Origin: Enterobacter sp. EA-1
GTDB taxonomy: Bacteria; Pseudomonadota; Gammaproteobacteria; Enterobacterales; Enterobacteriaceae
Direction: 5' to 3'
DNA length: 64,000 nucleotides
NCBI GenBank assembly: GCA_002886105.1
Contig: CP025776.1
Coordinates: forward strand, 434,001-498,000
This document shows, piece by piece, positions 1 through 13,340 of the stretch. The notes under the pieces are model-generated. The model had not been told where the DNA came from. It saw nothing but the letters and a program-made list of their open reading frames with translations, and did not search any database. Both the position numbers and the translations under genes were made by a program. The stretch's first letter is position 1. Each line of letters opens with the position of its first letter.

Positions 1-525
1 TCGCTTCTTCACGACTGTTTAACGTCGAAAGTGTGGATCTGGAATTTAGCAACGGTGTGCGCCGTGTCTACGAACGCATGCGTCCTTCCACACACGAAGC
101 CGTGATGATTGTGCCAATTGTCGACGAGCATCTGATCCTGATCCGCGAATATGCGGTGGGAACCGAGTCCTACGAGCTGGGATTTTCCAAAGGTCTTATC
201 GATCCTCGGTGAGAGTATATACGAAGCGGCGAACCGTGAACTAAAAGAAGAAGTAGGATTTGGTGCAAATGAGCTTACTTTTCTGAAAAAACTCAGCATG
301 GCGCCCTCTTATTTCTCCAGTAAGATGAATATTATCGTTGCTGAAGACCTGTATCCTGAATCCTTGCCCGGCGATGAACCGGAGCCGCTGCCACAGGTTC
401 GCTGGCCGCTGAAGCATTTAATGGATTTGCTGGAAGATCCCGATTTCAATGAGGCGCGTAACGTCAGCGCACTGTTTCTGGTCCGTGAGTGGCTGGAAGG
501 GCCGGGGGCGGCTGTAACGACGTAA
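1..525 (+). CDS. nudE: NudE, ADP-compounds Nudix hydrolase (5' partial, one frameshift)
   Basis: Hydrolyses ADP-ribose, Ap3A and NADH-type dinucleotides. The window begins inside the gene, roughly 17 residues after the usual start. The early frame reads VESVDLEFSNGVRRVYERM and EYAVGTESYELGFSKG, and the Nudix box follows as GES..EAANRELKEEVG, with the REL-x-EE core intact. The frame slips near 207-213, where an extra base turns the expected DPGES into a stop. The rest of the protein (WPLKHLMDLLEDPDFNEAR) is in the second frame up to TAA at 523-525. A rho-independent terminator follows at once. It lies convergent to mrcA, as in E. coli. Confidence 0.93.
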
Positions 526-533
526 GCCAAAAT

Positions 534-556
534 AAAGGGCGCTTTGCGCCCTTTTT
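534..556 (+). terminator. Rho-independent terminator of nudE
   Basis: An A-run leads into the stem GGGCGC (537-542), loop TTT, stem GCGCCC (546-551) and a T-run, 9 bases after the nudE stop codon. Confidence 0.85.
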
Positions 557-570
557 GTTGTTATATTTAC

Positions 571-591
571 ACCACTTCTCAGGGAAGTGGT
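571..591 (-). terminator. Hairpin just downstream of mrcA
   Basis: ACCACTTC (571-578) pairs with GAAGTGGT (584-591) around a 5-base loop, 7 bases beyond the mrcA stop codon. There is no T-run on the mrcA side, so it may protect the mRNA 3' end. The nudE terminator beyond it, read on the other strand, could finish termination. Confidence 0.4.
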
Positions 592-597
592 GAGGGA

Positions 598-3179
598 TCA
601 GAACAGTTCGTGGGTCTCGCCGTTATCGATAATTGTCGTGCCTACTTCATGTACGGCTTGCTGCGTGGGCTGCGTACCTTCAATGAAATATTCCTGACGG
701 CTGCTGCCCCCGTTCGACAACTGCCCGGTACTGCGGTCAATGTTCACCGTCACAATGCCCTGGCGGTGGTGTTAACGGATCTTCCGCAACACCGTCCAGT
801 ACCGTTTTCATGTAGGCATCCCACGCTGGCTGGGCGCTCTTCGCGCCGCCTTCGTAGCCGGAAATCTGATCTTTGATCGCCCCGGAAGCGGTGGTGCGCC
901 CCAGATCGCGACGATGATCGTCAAAACCGATCCACACCGAGGTCACAACGCCGGGACCGTAACCGGAGAACCGGTGCATCTTTCGAGCTGTTGGTGGTGC
1001 CGGTTTTTCCGCCGATGTCAGTACGTTTGAGATCGCGGCCCGCCCGCCAGCCGGTACCTTGCCAGCCCGGTTCGCCGAAGACGTTACTGTTCAACGCGCT
1101 CTTAATCAAAAACGACAGCGGAGTGCTGATCACATGCGGCGCATACTCTTCACCACCGCTTCTCTGCACCAGGGCCTGATTTGCCTGTTCCAGTTGCGGC
1201 ATGGGCACGGAAGTATTCTGTTGCTCCTGCGAGATAGCCACATTCTCCATGTCCTTGTTTTCCAGAACGTTTGATTTCGGTGTTTCCCCCGTAAATCACC
1301 GGGATATCGCAATCCGCGCAGGCCACTTTCGGGTGCGCTTCAAACAGCACATTACCCTGATCGTTTTCGATTTTGGCAATGTAGTAAGGATCAACCAGTG
1401 AAGCCGCCGTTGGCCATCACGGAATATCCTCTGGCAACCTGCATCGGCGTGAACGAAGCCGAACCGAGCGCCAGTGATTCCGTATGCACAATGTTTTGCG
1501 CCGGGAAGCCGAATCGCTGAAGATATTCTGCTGCGTAATCGACGCCCATGGCGCGCATGGCGCGAACCATCACCACGTTTTTCGATTGGCCCAGACCCTG
1601 ACGCAAGCGGATTGGCCCGGCATATTCGTCCGGTGAGTTTTTGGGGGCGCCAGTCGGAACCCGCACCTGCGTCCCAACGGGAAATCGGGACGTCATTGAG
1701 GATGCTTGCCAGCGTCAGACCTTTATCCATCGCTGCCGTGTAAAGGAACGGTTTGATGTTCGACCCTACCTGACGCAGTGCCTCGGGTCGCACGGTTGAA
1801 TTTGCTTTGGTTAAAGTCGAATCCCCCCACCAGCGCCAGTACCGCACCATTATGCGGGTTAAGGGAAACCAGCGCCGAGTTTACATCCGGCACTTGCGCC
1901 AGCCACCAGTGTTATCTACCTGACGAACCCAAATCTGCTGACCGGCCTGTACCGCATCGGTCACTTTACGCGGGGTTGCGCCCTGCTGGGTATCTGAACG
2001 GTACGGACGCGCCCAGCGCACACCTTCCATATGCAGCGACACGGAGGTGCCATCTGCCAGCATGGCGGTGGCTTCTTGCGGATTCGCGCTGGTGACAACC
2101 GCCGGAGAAAGTGGTCCGTATGTCGGCAGCGTTTTCAGCGAGTCGGTGATTTTTTGCTGTTCCATGCCGCTTCACCCACTTTCCACAACACATTGGAGGG
2201 GCCGCGATAACCGTGGCGCATATCGTAATCCATCACGTTATTGCGCACCGCATCCTGAGCACCCTGCTGCACTTTACGGGTGATGGTGGTGTAAACGCGA
2301 TAGCCATCTTCGTAGGCTTTATCGCCGTACTGCGCCACCGCAGTCCGGCGTACCATTTCGGAAAGATAGGGGCGGAGAAGGCGATTTCCGGCGCGTGGTA
2401 ATTGGCATCAATGGCCTCGCCGCGCGCCTGATCGTACTGTTCTTGGGTGATGTAGCCTTCGCTCTGCATACGCGCCAGCACCACGTTGCGGCGGGCTGTT
2501 GCACGATCAAGCGAGTAGAGCGGGTTAAACGTCGACGGCGCTTTAGGCAGACCGGCTATCACCGCCATTTCACTCCAGCGTCAGCTGATCGACGGATTTA
2601 CCGAAATAGACCTGTGCTGCTGCGCCCACGCCATAGGCGCGGTAACCGAGGTAGATCTTATTGAGATAGAGCTCAAGGATCTCATCTTTATTCAGTAGCT
2701 GCTCAATACGGATGGCCGAGGAACACTTCTTTTATTTTACGCATCAGCGTGCGTTCCGGGCTCAGGAAGAAGTTACGCGCCAACTGTTGCGTGATGGTGC
2801 TCGCCCCCTGTGAAGCATGGCCGGAAAACAACGCCACGCTGGCGGCGCGGAAAATCCCGACCGGATCGACACCGTGGTGCTCATAAAAACGGCTGTCTTC
2901 TGTCGCGATAAACGCCTTCACCATTTCCGGCGGGATCTGATTGAGGGACAACGGGATACGGCGTTTTTCACCGTATTGCGCGATCAATTCGCCATCGGCG
3001 CTGTACACCTGCATTGGAATCTGTAGCCGCACATCTCTGAGCGTCGCGACGTCAGGTAGCTGTGGCTCAATATATTTGTACAGACCGTAGATCGAGCCTG
3101 CTCCCAGCAGAATGCAACATACTGCAAGGATGAATAAATACTTTACGAACTTCACTGGAGATTTCCCATTTAGTGTCAT
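598..3179 (-). CDS. mrcA: Penicillin-binding protein 1A, bifunctional (multiple frameshifts)
   Basis: Class A PBP: the periplasmic glycosyltransferase polymerises lipid II and the transpeptidase crosslinks the strands. The start at 3179 gives a short cytoplasmic end and one membrane anchor (LFILAVCCILLGAGSIYGLY). The GT51 domain shows EDSRFYEHHGVDP and STITQQLARNFF. The transpeptidase shows the SxxK motif in GSNIKPFLYTAA and the KTG motif in GGKTGTTNSSKDAW. The protein ends in DNGETHELF before TGA at 598-600. The span of 2582 bases fits the usual 850 residues. At least eight slips (for example near 2715, 2573, 2357, 2165, 1890 and 950) scatter it over three frames. PBP1A is conserved and these look like sequence errors. 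Confidence 0.93.
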
Positions 3180-3274
3180 TTGGGCAGTTTATAAACAACC
3201 GCGCGGTAGTATAAAGGCAAGCCTGATGCATTGATATAGCGTCATCCAGAGAGACGATAAGGAGATCGTAATTT

Positions 3275-4060
3275 ATGGCATTCAGGCAATGGAAGATTGG
3301 TCTGCATATTCAACAAGATGGCATCTTCAGCGTCGCCATCGCCGCTGGCCGACGCGGCCAGACTCTACGCCGTTGGTGGCATTTTCCGCTGCCCCATGGC
3401 GTGATTGTGCAAGGGCGGATTAAATCCCCTGAACAGCTTCTGACTGTACTGCGCCCCCGGCGTCACGCGCTTCCGCAGCGACACTGCGTACGTCTGGCGT
3501 TTCCCTCCGGGCAAACGTTGCAAAGAAAACTGCCGCGACCGGCTATCTCGCTGCGCGAGCGGGGAGTTGTCCGGCTGGGTTTCTCATTCTGTTTCGCGGG
3601 AACTGGAGATGGCGGAAAGCGATCTCTGTTTCGACTTCACCGAAGATGAACCCGGAAACGCATATGGTGTGACCGCCGCACAAAATAAAGATGTCGCGAC
3701 ATTACTGGGCACGGCGCAGTCACTCTCGTTAACTCTTTCCTCTATTACGCCTGACGCCGCAGCGCTACAACCGCTCGTTCCGTGGCTTGTCCCTCCCGTT
3801 CGCTGCCTCGCACGGCATGATGAACGACAATGGCTGTGGGCCACAAAGAGAGCTGGGGGCGACGAGGTCTGGAGGAGGCCGATACCGTCGCACAATTGGC
3901 CGCACTGCTTGGGTTGGCAACTGACGAAATCGCGCTTTGCGGCGAGGCGGAAGGCGAATCTGATTGTTGGTCGGTTATTCCGTGGCGCCAGCCTCCGCTG
4001 CCCAAAGCCGGGGCCAGCTATGCCGTTGCTCTCGGGCTGGCGCTTGCCGGGAGGTGCTGA
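3275..4060 (+). CDS. hofM: HofM, PilM-like DNA-uptake assembly protein (frameshifted)
   Basis: First gene of hofMNOPQ, the enterobacterial counterpart of pilMNOPQ. It is needed to use extracellular DNA as a nutrient in E. coli. HofM is an actin-like cytoplasmic ATPase-fold protein that binds the HofN tail. The start at 3275 reads MAFRQWKIGLHIQQDG, followed by RRWWHFPLP and LPQRHCVRLAFPS. The middle part (SDLCFDFTEDE, AYGVTAAQNKD) is in a second frame from about 3567. The end (LAALLGLATDEIALCGE, PPLPKAGASYAVALGLAL) is in a third frame from about 3830. The length of about 260 residues matches the family. The 95-base gap to divergent mrcA carries the promoters of both genes; I saw no clear CRP-S site. 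Confidence 0.88.
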
Positions 4061-4595
4061 TGTCGCAGTTAGTCAACTTTTTACCCCCGGCGACGGCGCA
4101 GGCGGCAGCACATTGCGCGGGTATGGGCGGCAACTTTTACGGGCACGGCATTCCTGCTGGTTGTTGGCAGTACGGTCTGGCGCGGTACTGTCGCGGGCGA
4201 TCTTCATCAGGCGTCAATCTGGCGACAATCAGACGAAAACATACTGGCGGCGCTGATCGCCGGAGAGAAGCCGTTGCTGATCAGGCAACAGCGATGGCAG
4301 CAGGCGCAAGCGCGGGCGCAGCGGAGACAGCAGACCCGTGACTGGCAGCCGATGCTCTCTGCGCTGGCGGAAAATCTGCCGCAGGAGGCACGGCTGACGC
4401 AGCTTCGCTGGCAGCAGGGGAACCCTGGAACTGTCGGGTCTGGCGAGAGCGTTTGCGTCATTAAATGACCTTGAAACGACGCTACGGGCTGTACCGGGGT
4501 TCCATCTTTTGCCTACGGGGGCGACGGTGCGCGATGCGCAAGGACGATGGCAATTCCATTACCAGTTGAGTAAGGAGCCTCTTCGTGCCCCTTAA
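4060..4595 (+). CDS. hofN: HofN, PilN-like inner-membrane protein (frameshifted)
   Basis: ATG at 4060 overlaps the hofM stop (TGATG). The protein begins MSQLVNFLP followed by an Arg/Gln-rich stretch and one hydrophobic segment (about residues 20-40), the PilN layout of short cytoplasmic tail plus membrane anchor. A periplasmic coiled coil rich in Gln and Arg follows (QQRWQQAQARAQRRQQ), then LRWQQG and QGRWQFHYQLSKEPL. The stop TAA is at 4593-4595. Frame slips near 4090 and 4420. The length of about 178 residues fits HofN. It pairs with HofO in the inner-membrane platform. Confidence 0.85.
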
Positions 4596-5047
4596 CGCTG
4601 ATTTTTGGTTTGCCATGTCGCCACGCTCGCGCGTTGTGTGCTGGCTTACGGGTGCCTTTTGTGGGCTGATGCTGGCGTGGTGGCTGGTTGTTTCCCCCAT
4701 TAAAAGACCGGCAAGCGCAACTGTTCATCCTGCAGGAAGCAAATGAAAGTGCGCTGCGTGCGCAGTGGCGTAAATTGCGCGATATCACGCCACCGCCGCA
4801 AAGCGCTACCGACGCCGCGTTGTCTCCGTTTACTCCGCTGGATTTTCATACCCATGAACGGCAGTTGCTCCGCTGGCAGCCGGCGCAAAACGGCGGTGAA
4901 ATGGTGCTGCAAACGCAGTGGGCGCTGGTTACCGGGACGTTTCTGATGTTGGCGCAGCGCGACATGTTGGTTCCGTCGTTCTCGTTGATTGCTGAGGAAA
5001 ATGGGCTGCGCTTTACATTGGGGCTGGAACATGATCATGACCGCTAA
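4585..5047 (+). CDS. hofO: HofO, PilO-like inner-membrane protein (frameshifted, GTG start)
   Basis: The most likely start is GTG at 4585, overlapping the end of hofN by 11 bases. It gives VPLNADFWFAMSPRSRVVCW and a membrane segment (AFCGLMLAWWLVVSP). One slip near 4700, in a C/A run, moves to the frame reading DRQAQLFILQEANESALRAQ, LLRWQPAQNGGEMVLQTQW and ENGLRFTLGLEHDHDR. The length of about 154 residues is close to E. coli HofO. The start codon choice rests on the overlap pattern of the operon and the family N terminus. Confidence 0.8.
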
Positions 5048-5365
5048 GCGCCTGCTTTGCGCCGGAGGACTCTGCTTGCTGCTTAGCGGAATGCGCGATC
5101 CCTTTCAACCTCCGCGGGATACCTGTCTTACGGGGCAGCTAGCAAGCTGGCGTTTTCATGGGGTAGTGGCGGGGAGCAAAGCATCGGCATTTTACGCGAT
5201 GACAGCGGGCGATGGCGCCGGGTCGTCGAGGGAGAGACGCTGCCAACAGGGTGGCGCGTTATTGCCGTCAACGAACATGGCATACGAATAACCTACTGGG
5301 AGAGCGCTGTACGCCAGCAGAATGGCGCTGGAAACGAGAAGGAGATCAGGATGAAAAATGGATAG
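5037..5365 (+). CDS. hofP: HofP, PilP-like pilot lipoprotein-type subunit (frameshifted)
   Basis: ATG at 5037 places the conserved GMRDPF at residue 18, as in E. coli HofP; an in-frame ATG at 5031 is the alternative. The N terminus is a signal-like hydrophobic stretch (LLCAGGLCLLLSG). The frame slips near 5165. The other frame then gives GILRDDSGRWRRVVEGE and LPTGWRVIAVNEHGIRITYW, the typical PilP beta-domain, ending at TAG 5363-5365. PilP proteins link the inner-membrane PilNO complex to the secretin, here HofQ. Confidence 0.8.
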
Positions 5366-6588
5366 TCAGCGCCGCGTGCTTCAGTTTGCCGATCGTCTGC
5401 GCACAGACACTAACCCCGGTGACGCTGACGGTGGATGATGCGCCCGTCGCGCAAGTGCTGCAGGCGCTGGTCGCGCTGGAAAACCAAAACTGGTGATCCC
5501 GCCGGACGTTAACGGCACGTTGTCGCTGCATCTGGTGGATGTTCCCTCCGGCGGCAGGCGTTGCAAACCGTTGCCGCCAGCGCCGGGCTCACGTTGAGCC
5601 AACAAGGGAATATCTGGCTGGCGCACACGGCCGCGCGACAACAGCAACAGCAGGCGGAACGGGAGGCAGCGCAGGCAAAGCGTAAACAGAATGCACCTCT
5701 CCTGAGTCGCAGTATGGTGTTGCGTTATGCCGACGCTGGGGAACTGGCAAAAGCCGGGGGAGCGATGCTGAGCCCGCAAGGGACAATCACGGTGGATACG
5801 CGCCTTAACCGTTTGTTAGTGCGTGATAATAAAGAAGGGTTGGCGGCGCTGGAAAAATGGGTGGCGCAAATGGACTTACCGGTTGAGCAGGTTGAACTGG
5901 CGGCGTATATCGTCACCATTAATGAAAAAAGCCTGCGAGAGCTAGGGGGTGAAGTGGGGGTTAGCACAGGCGGAATCGACGGCACGCGGGCAGGTTGGTG
6001 CGCTGTCTGCCGATTTGTCTGTACCGACCGCGTCGACCCGGGTGGGATTTAATATTGGCAGTATCAATGCCCGCTTGCTGGAGCTTGAGCTGTCCGCACT
6101 TGAACAAAAGCAGCAACTGGAGATCATCGCCAGTCCAAGGCTTCTGGCATCACATCGCCAGCCCGCCAGCATTAAGCAAGGCAGTGAAATCCCTTATCAG
6201 GTTTCCAACGGTGAGAGCGGACAAACATCGGTGGAATTTAAGGAGGCGGTGCTGGGTATGGACGTCACGCCGACGGTATTGCCGGATAAGCGTGTGCGTT
6301 TAAAACTGCGTATTAGCCAGAATATGCCCGGCCAGATCCTGCAACAGGCCGGTGGGTGAAACCATGGCGATTGATAAACAGGAAATTGAAACGCAGGTGG
6401 AGGTGAAAAGCGGCGATACGCTGGCGCTGGGCGGTATTTTCTCGCAAAAGCAGACCGCTGGCGAAAGCCGGGTTCCCGGGGTCGGCGCCATCCCGTGATT
6501 CGGGCGGTTATTTCGTCACGATACAAAGGATAATGAACGACGCGAGCTGGTGGTGTTTATTACCCCGCGACTGGCATCGGTACATTAA
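5351..6588 (+). CDS. hofQ: HofQ, outer-membrane secretin for DNA uptake (frameshifted)
   Basis: Secretin of the PilQ type, forming the outer-membrane ring for DNA passage. ATG at 5351 (ATGAAAAATGG) lies inside the end of hofP. One A seems to be missing from the run just after it, because the signal peptide (WIVSAACFSLPIVCAQ) is in the neighbouring frame. The secretin N-domain follows (VTLTVDDAPVAQVLQAL), then NEKSLRELGG, VGFNIGSINARLLELELSAL, ASPRLLASHRQPASIKQG, the VSNGESGQTSVEFKEAVLGM core and ETQVEVKSGDTLALGGIF. It ends ELVVFITPRLASVH at TAA 6586-6588. Slips lie near 5365, 5495, 5550, 5975, 6355 and 6490. The span matches the 412-residue family member. Confidence 0.88.
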
Positions 6589-6881
6589 TCCCGCCGTAAC
6601 CTCCCCCTTTTTCTACGGAACTTAGTTCAGGTGTTTGACGTGAGAGATGATTTAGCTTACAAGGAGTACCGATTTGAGCGTCAGTGGTCTCCCGTTGCGC
6701 CTGAACAGGTATCCGCGCCCAACTGGTAATTTAATGTGTTGCCAAACAAGCCGGAGTACTGAGATAATTTTCGATCTGACTCTCGCACTATCGCATATGA
6801 GGTTTCAGTTCATGTCCTGCTACGCCGGTGTGTCTGCGCAGCGGGTTTATCATCAACGAATAGTCTTAGTAGTACCAAAAA
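6589..6881. promoter_or_regulatory. hofQ-aroK intergenic region with a possible aroK promoter
   Basis: There are 293 bases without a gene. TTGACG at 6635-6640 followed 17 bases later by TACAAG (6658-6663) is a plausible but weak sigma-70 pair reading toward aroK. I see no terminator hairpin after hofQ and no other strong signal. Confidence 0.35.
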
Positions 6882-7402
6882 ATGGCAGAGAAACGCAATA
6901 TCTTTCTGGTTGGGCCTATGGGTGCCGGCAAAAGCACTATTGGGCGCCAGTTAGCTCAACAACTCAATATGGAATTTTACGATTCTGATCAAGAGATTGA
7001 GAAACGCACCGGAGCTGATGTGGGCTGGGTCTTCGACGTTGAAGGTGAAGAAGGTTTCCGCGATCGCGAAGAAAAAATCATCAATGAGCTGACGGAAAAG
7101 CAGGGCATTGTACTGGCAACCGGCGGCGGTTCTGTGAAATCTCGCGAAACCCGTAATCGTCTCTCCGCCCGTGGCGTAGTGGTCTATCTGGAAACCACTA
7201 TCGAAAAACAATTGGCTCGCACGCAACGTGACAAAAACGCCCACTTCTGCAAGTGGACTCACCGCCGCGCGAAGTGCTGGAAGCGTTGGCCAACGAACGT
7301 AATCCGCTGTACGAGGAGATTGCGGACGTGACCATTCGTACCGACGATCAGAGCGCTAAAGTAGTCGCAAACCAGATTATTCATATGCTGGAAGGCAACT
7401 AA
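6882..7402 (+). CDS. aroK: Shikimate kinase I (one frameshift)
   Basis: Phosphorylates shikimate to shikimate 3-phosphate in chorismate synthesis. The start at 6882 reads [19 protein letters not shown], with the Walker A motif [18 protein letters not shown], the shikimate-binding GFRDREE and the [11 protein letters not shown] loop follow. A base is missing near 7238, after QRDK; the other frame then gives [20 protein letters not shown] and ends at TAA 7400-7402. The length of 173 residues equals E. coli AroK. It is the first gene of the aroK-aroB-damX-dam-rpe-gph-trpS superoperon. Confidence 0.95.
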
Positions 7403-7456
7403 TTCTGGCTTAATACAAGGCCTGCAGGTTTAAGCAACTAAGGTGGATGTCGCGTC

Positions 7457-8537
<1,081 letters not shown>

Positions 8538-8629
8538 CTAATTAGAGAAGGTCTGGTCACGGGTAAGCCGTGACGTTTAACTTCGGGCGCTATGCAGGTC
8601 GTAGCATGCGCCTTTGAGTGGGGTGTTAA

Positions 8630-9925
8630 ATGGATGAATTCAAACCAGAAGACGAGCTGAAACCCGATCCCAGCGATCGTCGTGCTGGTCGTTCTCGTCA
8701 ATCTTCCGATCGCGTCGATGAGCCGCAGATCAACTTTGATGATGTTGATCTTGATACCGACGATCGTCGTCCTTCCCGTACCCGCCGGGCGCGTGATGAG
8801 CGCGAGGAAGAGGGGTATGACGAGGATGAAGGCGCTCTGGACGAGGAGCGTGAAGAACGTCGTCCGCGCAAGCGTAAAACGGCCGCTGCGGCAAGGCCTG
8901 CGTCCCGTCAGTACATGATGATGGGTGTGGGTATTCTGGTGCTGTTGCTGCTGATTGTTGGCATCGGCTCTGCGCTGAAATCGCCTGCGCCCTCCACGAC
9001 CGAACAAGCCCCGGCTGAGAAGAATATCGATCTCTCAGCGAATAATGGCAATGCAAGTGCGCCCGGCAACACTGCCGATCAAACGAACGGTGCTCAGCCA
9101 GCGCCGGGTGCAGCCTCTGCGCCGCAGACTGCAGGTAACCCACCGCAGGATGTCTCTTTGCCGCCGATCTCATCTACTCCGTCGCAGGGCCAGACGCCAA
9201 CTGCCCCGGAAGGTCAGCAGCGTGTGGAAGTGCAGGGCGATCTGAACAGCGCGCTGTCGCAGCCGCAAAACCAGTCGCAGATTGACAGCGCCGTTAACTC
9301 CACGCTGCCAACCGAACCGGCAACGGTTGCGCCGGTGCGTAATGGCAATGCCGCTGCCCGCCAGCAGTCAGCAACGGCGGAAAACCATACCGCTGCCTCG
9401 CGTCCTGAGCGCAAGCAAATGGTTATTGAGCCGAAACCGCAGGTGAAAGCCCCGGCGGTAACGGCAGAATCAAAACCGGTTGCTCAGCCGCCGAAACGCA
9501 CTGAAACCGTGACGGCTGCACCAGTGAAAACGCCGGCAGCAACGCCAGTCCAGCCGAAACCGGCCGCGACGGCAGCGGCGCCGGTTGTCACTGCGCCAGC
9601 GGCGAGCGCTGCGCCTGCTGCAAGCGGTGCCGCATCGACCGGTAATGTCGCTGCACTGAAAGCGGCGCCGGGTAGCCACTATACGTTGCAACTGAGCAGC
9701 TCTTCGAACTCCACCAACCTGAATGCGTGGGCGAAGAAAGAAAATCTGAAAAACTTCGTTGTTTATCAGACCACGCGTAACGGTCAGCCGTGGTATGTGC
9801 TGGTGAGCGGCGTGTATGCCTCGAAAGATGATGCAAAACGCGCGGTTGCTGCACTGCCAGCGGATGTACAGGCGAAGAACCCGTGGGCGAAACCGCTGCA
9901 TCAGGTTCAGGCCGATCTGAAGTAA
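8630..9925 (+). CDS. damX: DamX, SPOR-domain cell-division protein
   Basis: An intact reading frame of 431 residues. The cytoplasmic N terminus (1-95) is strongly charged, with Asp/Glu/Arg blocks. One membrane segment follows at about 97-118 ([20 protein letters not shown]). A long periplasmic linker rich in Pro, Ala, Gln and Thr runs to about residue 340. The C-terminal SPOR domain ([19 protein letters not shown] ... [20 protein letters not shown]) binds denuded glycan at the septum. It is a non-essential divisome component. Unlike its neighbours it carries no frameshift. Confidence 0.95.
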   Translation: MDEFKPEDELKPDPSDRRAGRSRQSSDRVDEPQINFDDVDLDTDDRRPSRTRRARDEREEEGYDEDEGALDEEREERRPRKRKTAAAARPASRQYMMMGVGILVLLLLIVGIGSALKSPAPSTTEQAPAEKNIDLSANNGNASAPGNTADQTNGAQPAPGAASAPQTAGNPPQDVSLPPISSTPSQGQTPTAPEGQQRVEVQGDLNSALSQPQNQSQIDSAVNSTLPTEPATVAPVRNGNAAARQQSATAENHTAASRPERKQMVIEPKPQVKAPAVTAESKPVAQPPKRTETVTAAPVKTPAATPVQPKPAATAAAPVVTAPAASAAPAASGAASTGNVAALKAAPGSHYTLQLSSSSNSTNLNAWAKKENLKNFVVYQTTRNGQPWYVLVSGVYASKDDAKRAVAALPADVQAKNPWAKPLHQVQADLK

Positions 9926-9991
9926 TGTTTAAAGCGCAGATGCTGTCGGAGCTTTCTCCACAGCCGGAGAGAGTGTAAGCAATCAGTCAGC

Positions 9992-10812
9992 ATGAAAAGA
10001 ATCGCGCTTTTTTGAAATGGGCGGGGGGAAGTACCCCCTGCTGGACGATATCGAAAGGCATCTGCCACAGGGCGAATGCCTTATCGAGCCGTTCGTCGGC
10101 GCGGGATCGGTGTTCCTCAACACGTCGTTCTCTCGCTATATCCTCGCTGATATCAACAGCGACTTGATAAGCCTTTACAACATCGTTAAAGACCGTGCTG
10201 ATGAGTATGTGCATCATGCACGGGAACTGTTCACGCCTGAAACCAATCAGTCCGTGGTTTACTACCCGCTGCGCGATGAGTTTAATGCCTGTCAGGATCC
10301 GTTCCGGCGCGCATTGCTGTTTTTGTATCTCAACCGTCATGGCTACAACGGTCTTTGCCGTTATAACCTGCGTGGCGAATTTAACGTGCCGTTCGGGCGT
10401 TATAAAAAACCCTATTTCCCGGAAGCAGAGTTGTATCACTTTGCAGAAAAAGCGCAGAATGCCTTCTTTTACTGCGAATCTTACGCCGACAGCATGGCGC
10501 GCGCCGACGAGAACTCCGTAGTGTATTGCGATCCTCCTTATGCGCCGCTCTCCGCCACCGCTAATTTTACGGCGTATCACACAAACAGTTTCAATCTGGA
10601 GCAGCAGGCGCATCTGGCGGCGATTGCCGAAAGCCTCGGGTGCAGAACCGGATCCCGGTGTTAATTTCCAACCACGATACAGCGCTAACGCGCGAGTGGT
10701 ACCGTCAGGCAAAATTGCATGTGGTGAAAGTGCGACGCAGTATCAGCAGTAACGGCGGCACGCGCAAAAGGTGGATGAATTGCTGGCGCTTTACCGCCCG
10801 GCAACCCGGTAA
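9992..10812 (+). CDS. dam: DNA adenine methylase, GATC-specific (frameshifted)
   Basis: Methylates the adenine of GATC, serving mismatch-repair strand choice and replication timing. ATG at 9992 starts MK-(K)-NRAFLKWAGGKYPLLDD once two slips are allowed for, one in the A-run at 9995 and one in the G-run at 10020-10026. The SAM-binding motif EPFVGAGSVFLNT and the catalytic DPPY (VVYCDPPYAPLSATANFTAY) are clear. A further slip near 10640 moves to the frame with PVLISNHDTALTREWY and KVRRSISSNGGTRK; another lies near 10768. It ends VDELLALYRPATR at TAA 10810-10812, close to the 278-residue family length. Confidence 0.95.
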
Positions 10813-10866
10813 CCTGCTTTCACCGCGCCGCCAGCCTGCCGACTTATCATTTTCAAGGAGATGCGG

Positions 10867-11539
10867 ATGAAACAGTATTTGATTGCCCCTTCGATTCTGT
10901 CGGCTGATTTTGCCCGTCTGGGTGAAGACACCGCCAATGCACTGGCTGCCGGGGCGGATGTCGTTCATTTCGACGTGATGGATAATCACTATGTCCCGAA
11001 CCTGACGATTGGTCCGATGGTGCTGAAAGCGCTGCGTAACTATGGCATAACCGCGCCAATTGACGTGCATCTGATGGGTGAAACCGGTCGATCGTCTGGT
11101 TCCTGACTTTTGCCGCCGCTGGCGCAAGCATTATTACCTTTCATCCTGAAGCGTCTGAGCACGTTGACCGCACGTTGCAGCTTATTAAAGAGCATGGCTG
11201 TAAAGCCGGGCTGGTGTTTAACCCTGCCACGCCGCTGAGCTACCTTGATTACGTGATGGATAAGCTGGATGTGATTTTGCTGATGTCCGTTAACCCGGGC
11301 TTTGGCGGTCAGTCTTTTATCCCGCACACGCTGGATAAATTGCGTGAAGTACGCCGCCGCATTGACGCGTCCGGCTTCGATATTCGTCTGGAAGTCGACG
11401 GCGGTGTGAAGGTGAACAATATCGGCGAAATTGCTGCCGCGGGGGCGGACATGTTCGTCGCGGGTTCGGCGATTTTCGACCAACCGGATTACAAAAAAAG
11501 TCATTGATGAAATGCGTCGCGAACTGGCAAAGGTAAGTC

Positions 11540-11547
<8 letters not shown>
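10867..11547 (+). CDS. rpe: Ribulose-phosphate 3-epimerase (two frameshifts)
   Basis: Interconverts ribulose 5-phosphate and xylulose 5-phosphate in the pentose phosphate pathway. ATG at 10867 ([19 protein letters not shown]) matches the family start; an in-frame ATG lies two codons upstream at 10861. Metal and catalytic residues sit in [29 protein letters not shown] and LEVDGGVK. A slip near 11085 disrupts the segment after DVHLMG and another in the A-run near 11495 disrupts the C terminus. The protein ends [11 protein letters not shown] at TAA 11545-11547 and overlaps gph by 8 bases. Confidence 0.95.
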
Positions 11548-13290
<1,743 letters not shown>

Positions 13291-13303
13291 TCGCGGACGA
13301 AAT

Positions 13304-13334
13304 AAAAAAGGGCAGGTTTAACCTGCCCTTTTTT
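13304..13334. terminator. Bidirectional terminator between trpS and cysG
   Basis: A perfect 14-base stem (13304-13317 with 13321-13334) around a TTA loop, flanked by A6 and T6 runs. It can end transcription of both convergent operons. Confidence 0.93.
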
Positions 13335-13340
13335 CTGTCT

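Noticed and set aside
10-299. Minus-strand frame opposite nudE
   Set aside because: It lies fully antisense to conserved NudE sequence and resembles no family I know.
544-876. Open frames antisense to mrcA on the plus strand (for example 544-876, 1778-2095, 2817-3026)
   Set aside because: They are shadows of the frameshifted mrcA gene, with no ribosome site, no recognisable domain and unusual composition.
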